Below are positions 39,668 to 43,442 of a DNA stretch of 43,442 bases, one piece after another (within the stretch, counting starts at the first letter, position 1; the number at the start of each line of letters is the position of its first letter). The position numbers and the translations under genes are program-made. The stretch comes from Bacteroidales bacterium (GTDB lineage Bacteria; Bacteroidota; Bacteroidia; Bacteroidales; UBA932). Under the pieces are notes generated by a model that was not told the origin of the DNA, did not search any database, and saw only the letters and a program-made list of their open reading frames with translations. The DNA is taken from positions 1-43,442 of the forward strand of contig JAFZVQ010000050.1 in the NCBI GenBank assembly GCA_017617715.1. Reading direction: 5' to 3'.

Positions 39668-40564
39668 TTATTTATGGCTTTCGACGAGCAGTTCGCCAAG
39701 TTCGGCCACGTCCCTGACTATGAAGTCAGGAGCGTAGAATTCAGGGGTCACGCCGCGGGCCTCGCAGGCCTTTTCGTCGGCAGCCACCTCGAGGGCGGTC
39801 TGAAGCGTGGTCTCGCCGCTGAGCACGAGGCAGCCGACGGCAGAGGCGTTATGTGCCATCGCAGTGTCGGTGTAGATGCGGTCGCCGGCCATCAGTATTT
39901 CTTCCGGCTGAAGACCGTGACGCAGACGTATGCCGTCCAGCATCGTGGGATCGGGCTTGCCGAGCACTATGTCCGGCTTGCGCCCGGTGGCGTGCTCAAT
40001 GCATTTCTGGAGCGAACCGCAGTCCACGAGCACCGTGGGCTGGTCGGTAGGGCACACGCGGTCGGGGTTGGTGGCCACGTATGGAATGCCCTGGGACGCC
40101 CACCACGAAGCCCGGCAGAGGCGGGAATAGACAAGCGTGGGATCGAAGGCCACCACGAGCACGTCGGGGCGGTCGTCGGCGCTGTCTTCGCAGGATTCGA
40201 ATCCCGCTTTTTCGAACTGGGTGATCATGGACGGGGTGCCGAGCATGAAGAGGCGTTTCGCTTCCGGCCACTTGCGCTTTATGTAGTCAATGGCGGCAAG
40301 GGACGTGGTGTACATGTTATCCTCCCCCGCTTCTATGCCCATTCCGGCAAGTTTCTTCAGGTAGTCCGCCACCGACTTGGTCGGGTTGTTGGTCAGGAAA
40401 GAGTAGCTTATGCCGGCCTTGGTGAGCTTGTCCAGAAAATCTATGGTGTATGGGAAAATGTTGTTGCCCAGGTAGATGGTGCCGTCCATGTCGAGGGCCA
40501 CGTGTCTGACCCTTGACAGTTTGGCGCGCTGCTCCGCGCTGAGTGTCTTGTTGTAGTTATCCAT
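39668..40564 (-). CDS. HAD-IIA family phosphatase, NagD-like
   Basis: A 298-residue HAD hydrolase of subfamily IIA. Motif I is ALDMDGTIYLGN near residues 28-39, motif II SFLTNNPTKSV near 74-84, the C2 cap follows, then KPDPTMLDGIR and motif IV LMAGDRIYTDTAMA near 240-253. Such enzymes dephosphorylate nucleotides or sugar phosphates; the substrate here is unknown. Its ATG overlaps the oadA-like stop by one base (TAATG), and alr follows after 6 bases. Confidence 0.92.
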   Translation of the reverse strand: MDNYNKTLSAEQRAKLSRVRHVALDMDGTIYLGNNIFPYTIDFLDKLTKAGISYSFLTNNPTKSVADYLKKLAGMGIEAGEDNMYTTSLAAIDYIKRKWPEAKRLFMLGTPSMITQFEKAGFESCEDSADDRPDVLVVAFDPTLVYSRLCRASWWASQGIPYVATNPDRVCPTDQPTVLVDCGSLQKCIEHATGRKPDIVLGKPDPTMLDGIRLRHGLQPEEILMAGDRIYTDTAMAHNASAVGCLVLSGETTLQTALEVAADEKACEARGVTPEFYAPDFIVRDVAELGELLVESHK

Positions 40565-42345
40565 TATTCTGCGAATGCTACTATTTCACCTTTGACTACG
40601 TCCTTTCCCTGGGGAGCGGTGACGGCAACGATGCGGCCCGGTGCGGCAGATATGATTTCCTCCATCCCGTACCAGGTCTGGACATAGCCGCATGGGGCGC
40701 CCGCTTCCACCCTGGTGCCGGCCACAGGAGCCGCCGAAGTGTCTTCGACGTCTATCTGCCATAGCAGCTTGCCCTTGGCAGGAGCCTGCAGGGGGATGGC
40801 CTTGGGATATTTTTCCATGTACTTGTCTATGTCGAATGCGGGCATCTCGACGACGGGGCGCTTGACGGTGATGGGCGCTCCTGCCTTGGCTTTGAGTTCC
40901 TCCAGGTCGTGCTCGAAGCGCTCTTTCGCTATACCGCTCCTGTAGTCGCGGTACTGGCGCTCGTGCATGGCCATTTCGAAGAGTTCCTCGTCGTCCTCGC
41001 CGAAATCCCAGCCTTCCTGCTTCATCATCTCCCGGAACTTGGGAAGCTCGTCTGGATATTCGTCCTGCGGGTTGCCGGTGTAGAATTCGAATCCCTTTTC
41101 CCTGGCGAGTTCGATGATTTCGGGAGCGAGGGGGCCCGGAAGCTTGCCCATCTTGCCGAGTATCATGCCCCAGGTGTCCTTGTCGATGGTGCTGAAGCGC
41201 GGCTTGCCCTGGGCCATGGCAAAGAGGTTCATCAGGGCGGTGTTCTTGACATACTGGCTGAACGGGGTCACGAGCGGCGGGTATCCGAGGCGGGGCCACA
41301 CGTATTCGACCTCGCTGAAGAGCCGGACCATAAGGGTGTCGATTGAACTCTCAGGCTTGCCTGACGCCTTTTCAGCGGCGTTGATCGCGGCTTTGAAGCC
41401 CTGCAGGTCGGCCATCATCGAGCCCATCATGCCGCCGGGCAGGCCGCAGCCCACGAGCAGGGATGTCATCCTGGCATTGCTGGGATTGATCCAGTAGCCG
41501 AGGAAATCGTCGATGAATTCCTGGGTCAGGGCACGGACCTGCATATACGCGTCCATGTTGATATCCTTGACCAGGAAGCCGTCGGCGCGGAGCATCTGCT
41601 GGATTGTGATCACGTCCGGGTGGACCTTGCCCCAGGAAAGGGGCTCCACTGCCACGTCGAGGTAGTCGGCGCCGGCCCGGGCTACTTCAAGCATCGAAGC
41701 CGTCGAGAAACCGGGGCCGGTGTGACCGTGATATTGGACCTTGATGTGAGGATACTTTGTCTTTATTTCCTTCACCAGTTCTCCTAGCACGGACGGACGG
41801 CCCACTCCGGCCATGTCCTTGAGGCAGATTTCGTCGGCGCCGTAATCGACCAGGTGCCGGACCACGTCCATGTAGTATTCAACCGTATGGACCGGGGAAT
41901 GGGTTATGGAAAGAGCCGCCTGGGATATCATTCCGGCTTTCTTGGCGTATTCGACGCTCAGCTTGAGGTTGCGGTGGTCGTTGAGGCCGCAGAAGGAGCG
42001 CGCTATGTCGGTGCCCTGGGCTTTCTTGACCTTGAACATCAGCTCGCGCACGTCGGCCGGCACTGGGTTCATCCTGAGGGCATTGAGGCCGCGCTCAAGC
42101 ATGTGGGTCTGGATTCCGGCCTTATGGAAAGGGGCCGTCCACACGCGGACCGAACGGTTGGGGTTCTCGCCGTAGAGCAGGTTCACCTGTTCGAAGGCGC
42201 CGCCGTTGGTCTCCACGCGGTCGAAGCATCCCATGTCGATAATAGCCGGCGCCACACGGACAAGCTGGTCCGCCCTGGGCTGATATTTGCCTGACGATTG
42301 CCACATATCCCGGTAGACAAGGGAAAACTTTATTTCTTTAGCCAT
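40564..42345 (-). CDS. Carboxyltransferase (oxaloacetate decarboxylase / pyruvate carboxylase B-like) with degenerate biotinyl domain
   Basis: A 593-residue protein of the OadA/PycB family. The N-terminal TIM barrel (about 1-300) transfers CO2 between carboxybiotin and pyruvate: FSLVYRDMWQSSGKY, FDRVETNGGAFEQVNLL, CLKDMAGVGRPS with the active-site lysine near 196, VQYHGHTGPGFSTASML and DVAVEPLS. The conserved carboxylase domain follows (GGMMGSMMADL, YPPLVTPFSQYVKN). The last 80 residues have the beta-sandwich pattern of a biotinyl/lipoyl domain, but where AMKM should be it reads QTWYGMEEI, with no lysine. A separate biotin carrier protein, not in this window, would then be needed. First gene of the leftward operon, with promoter at 42370-42400. 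Confidence 0.88.
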   Translation of the reverse strand: MAKEIKFSLVYRDMWQSSGKYQPRADQLVRVAPAIIDMGCFDRVETNGGAFEQVNLLYGENPNRSVRVWTAPFHKAGIQTHMLERGLNALRMNPVPADVRELMFKVKKAQGTDIARSFCGLNDHRNLKLSVEYAKKAGMISQAALSITHSPVHTVEYYMDVVRHLVDYGADEICLKDMAGVGRPSVLGELVKEIKTKYPHIKVQYHGHTGPGFSTASMLEVARAGADYLDVAVEPLSWGKVHPDVITIQQMLRADGFLVKDINMDAYMQVRALTQEFIDDFLGYWINPSNARMTSLLVGCGLPGGMMGSMMADLQGFKAAINAAEKASGKPESSIDTLMVRLFSEVEYVWPRLGYPPLVTPFSQYVKNTALMNLFAMAQGKPRFSTIDKDTWGMILGKMGKLPGPLAPEIIELAREKGFEFYTGNPQDEYPDELPKFREMMKQEGWDFGEDDEELFEMAMHERQYRDYRSGIAKERFEHDLEELKAKAGAPITVKRPVVEMPAFDIDKYMEKYPKAIPLQAPAKGKLLWQIDVEDTSAAPVAGTRVEAGAPCGYVQTWYGMEEIISAAPGRIVAVTAPQGKDVVKGEIVAFAE

Positions 42346-42369
42346 AGCTTTCTTAAAAAATTCGAATCA

Positions 42370-42400
42370 CAAATATAATAATTATTGCGGGATTCTTAAA
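42370..42400 (-). promoter_or_regulatory. Promoter of the oadA-like operon
   Basis: On the minus strand TATATTTG (42370-42377) follows a TTTA at 42397-42400 after 19 bases (one mismatch to TTTG). The ATG at 42345 is 24 bases downstream. Confidence 0.6.
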
Positions 42401-42405
42401 GAATC
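42391..42405. promoter_or_regulatory. 15-base palindrome over the -33 region (possible operator)
   Basis: GATTCTTAAAGAATC is a perfect palindrome with one central base. It covers the -33 element of the oadA-like promoter and lies between two divergent promoters, which is where a dimeric repressor or activator would bind. No regulator gene is adjacent. Confidence 0.5.
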
Positions 42406-42435
42406 GTAAAAATGTGAAGGCGCCGGCGGTTTTCT

Positions 42436-42467
42436 TTTGGCAGGCTTGGCCTGGAAGCGTAACTTTG
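42436..42467 (+). promoter_or_regulatory. Promoter of radC
   Basis: TTTG (42436-42439) precedes TAACTTTG (42460-42467) with a 20-base spacer, a good consensus match. The radC ATG at 42526 lies about 58 bases downstream. Confidence 0.65.
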
Positions 42468-42525
42468 CAGGGCGTTTTCATAATTTAAGTTTAGTTATTG
42501 TGGTGGGAGGGTGGGCATTCAAACT

Positions 42526-43203
42526 ATGAAGATCAAAGATTTGTGCGAGGCGGAAAGGCCTCGGGAAAAACTGCTGGGGAGAGGTCCGGAGGCTTTGGCT
42601 GACGGCGAGCTGCTCGCCATCCTGCTACGCACCGGGCGCAGCGGGGAAAGCGCGCTTGAGCTGGCCGAGAGGCTGCTCGACATGGTCGGCGGCAAGCTCT
42701 CGGGGCTGTTCGCCTGCGATGCAGACTACCTGGCTTCCCTGCCCGGCGTCGGCGCGCCCAAAGCCGCCGCCCTGCTCGCTGCATTCGAGCTTGGCCGGCG
42801 CTTCATGCAGGAATCGGACAGTCCCGGAGAAAAGATCAAGCATCCCAGGCAGATCTACAAGCGCATGCTGCCCCGCCTCAAAGGCCTGAAGCACGAAGAA
42901 TGCTGGCTTATCCTCCTGGACGGCAAATGCACTATCAGGCGAATCCAGAAAATGACTGTAGGCGGAGCCGCCGTGACCATTATCGACATCCCGTCAATCC
43001 TCGGGAAAGCCGTCCACAGCGGCGCCAAATACATAATCCTCGTCCACAACCACCCCAGCGGCTCCCCCACCCCCAGCATCTCCGACATCCGCGAGACCGC
43101 CTCGCTCCGCGAGGCCTGCACCGCCTGCTCCATCAAACTTTTGGACCACATTATCATCTCGGATGATCATTTTTACAGCTTTGATGAAGAAAAAATGTTT
43201 TGA
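42526..43203 (+). CDS. radC: RadC family (JAB/MPN metalloprotease-like) protein
   Basis: A 225-residue protein: an N-terminal UPF0758 segment (AERPREKLLGRGPEALADGELLAILLRTGRSG), a helix-hairpin-helix (LASLPGVGAPKAAAL), and a C-terminal JAB1/MPN domain with the zinc motif VHNHPSGSPTPSISD near 180. Despite the name, a repair role is doubtful; the biochemical function is unknown. I use the ATG at 42526 (MKIKDLCEAERP), which fits family starts; a GTG at 42511 would add five residues. RadC-like genes are also often found near mobile elements, and a tRNA with possible integrase follows. Confidence 0.9.
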   Translation: MKIKDLCEAERPREKLLGRGPEALADGELLAILLRTGRSGESALELAERLLDMVGGKLSGLFACDADYLASLPGVGAPKAAALLAAFELGRRFMQESDSPGEKIKHPRQIYKRMLPRLKGLKHEECWLILLDGKCTIRRIQKMTVGGAAVTIIDIPSILGKAVHSGAKYIILVHNHPSGSPTPSISDIRETASLREACTACSIKLLDHIIISDDHFYSFDEEKMF

Positions 43204-43227
43204 AATAAAAAAAAGTTCTTATATTTG
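43199..43227 (+). promoter_or_regulatory. Promoter of tRNA-Ala
   Basis: TTTG (43199-43202, overlapping the radC stop) precedes TATATTTG (43220-43227) with a 17-base spacer, slightly short for the consensus. The tRNA begins 20 bases after the box. Confidence 0.5.
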
Positions 43228-43247
43228 CAATCCCGAACGGGAAACAC

Positions 43248-43320
43248 GGGGTATTAGCTCAGTTGGTAGAGCGTTTGAATGGCATTCAAAAGGTCAGGAG
43301 TTCGATTCTCCTATGCTCCA
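43248..43320 (+). tRNA. tRNA-Ala (anticodon GGC)
   Basis: A 73-base cloverleaf: acceptor GGGGTAT (43248-43254) with ATGCTCC (43313-43319) and discriminator A; D-loop AGCTCAGTTGGTAGAGC; anticodon stem TTTGA/TCAAA around ATGGCAT, giving anticodon GGC; T-arm AGGAGTTCGATTCTCCT. The acceptor has G3-U70, the alanine identity pair. The CCA end is not encoded. Its 3' end is a common integration site for mobile elements. Confidence 0.93.
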
Positions 43321-43323
43321 CGG

Positions 43324-43357
43324 AAGCGATTGATAATCAATTGATTATCAATCGCTT
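43324..43357 (+). terminator. 34-base perfect palindrome after tRNA-Ala
   Basis: AAGCGATTGATAATCAA (43324-43340) is followed at once by its exact reverse complement (43341-43357) and then TT. As RNA it makes a long AU-rich hairpin with a U-run, so it can end the tRNA transcript. As DNA it is a large symmetric site next to a tRNA and could also be a recombinase or regulator target. Confidence 0.65.
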
Positions 43358-43381
43358 TTCTTTGCTACGCATAAAAGAGGC

Positions 43382-43442
43382 ATGAAAAGTGACTACAAAG
43401 TGGCTACATTTGTCCACCGAAAGTATATTAGAGTGTCGGTAA
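43382..43442 (+). CDS. Partial gene at right edge, possible tyrosine integrase start
   Basis: An ATG at 43382 opens a frame of 20 codons (MKSDYKVATFVHRKYIRVSV) cut by the window edge. Position 62 bases after a tRNA and the beta-strand-like, basic start resemble the arm-binding N-terminus of Bacteroidetes phage-type integrases. The piece is too short to be sure; it could be another protein. Confidence 0.35.
   Translation, partial: MKSDYKVATFVHRKYIRVSV

Noticed and set aside
1-43442. CRISPR arrays, rRNA genes or a replication origin
   Set aside because: No regularly spaced direct repeats, no rRNA-like stretches and no cluster of DnaA-box-like sites with dnaA/dnaN were seen.

Overview
The window looks like chromosome from an anaerobic member of the Bacteroidetes (probably Bacteroidales) with fairly GC-rich coding DNA. 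Four things point there: repeated TAnnTTTG (-7) boxes, several with a TTTG about 19-20 bases upstream, the promoter type of this phylum; few Shine-Dalgarno sites; rubrerythrin and a minimal rubredoxin, typical of anaerobes; and gene families common in Bacteroidetes (lipoproteins, C1B peptidase, TIGR04076, heparinase II/III, the VTC/DUF4956 pair). I cannot name the genus. Nearly everything is ordinary chromosome; only the right edge (tRNA-Ala, a long palindrome and a possible integrase start) hints at a mobile element.

Layout. 1-2.4 kb: a DUF4143 ATPase, the decayed end of an ICMT-like methyltransferase and a TIGR04076 gene. 2.4-7.6 kb: TrkH, a divergent OxyR-like LysR regulator without the redox cysteines, a PatB/MalY C-S lyase and a MATE exporter. 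7.6-16.3 kb: a heparinase II/III-like protein meeting, tail to tail, a five-gene leftward operon (FAD oxidoreductase, galM, cstA, GT2, beta-helix lipoprotein) that looks like glycan handling. 16.3-18.6 kb: trpB2 behind a complete-looking tryptophan attenuator, then an unknown gene bracketed by a 27-base inverted repeat. 18.6-25.1 kb: a leftward aromatic operon pheA-aroB-aroC-aroE/K(fused)-tyrA-aroG, with rubredoxin and a terminator-like hairpin just upstream. 25.3-30.4 kb: hsp20, then a tight rightward operon of Cthe_2159-type beta-helix lipoprotein, small secreted protein, VTC polyphosphate-polymerase domain, DUF4956 membrane protein and DUF2490 outer-membrane protein. 30.4-36.4 kb: tenA, rubrerythrin, phosphodiester glycosidase and a leftward thiE-thiM-thiD-thiL-folP operon. 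36.4-42.4 kb: radical SAM gene and a leftward operon of oadA-like carboxyltransferase, HAD phosphatase, alr and secreted C1B peptidase. 42.4-43.4 kb: radC, tRNA-Ala(GGC) and the window edge.

How the parts work together. The six-gene aromatic operon covers most steps from DAHP to chorismate and then to phenylalanine and tyrosine (EPSP synthase and dehydroquinase are not here). TrpB2 is placed under separate control by a 23-residue leader peptide with tandem Trp codons, a terminator, and a competing pairing that would disrupt it. TenA with ThiM/ThiD/ThiE/ThiL makes a thiamine salvage set without de novo thiC/thiG. A repeated feature is a -7 box only 4-8 bases before the start codon of several genes, which suggests leaderless transcripts; it also moves several start codons.
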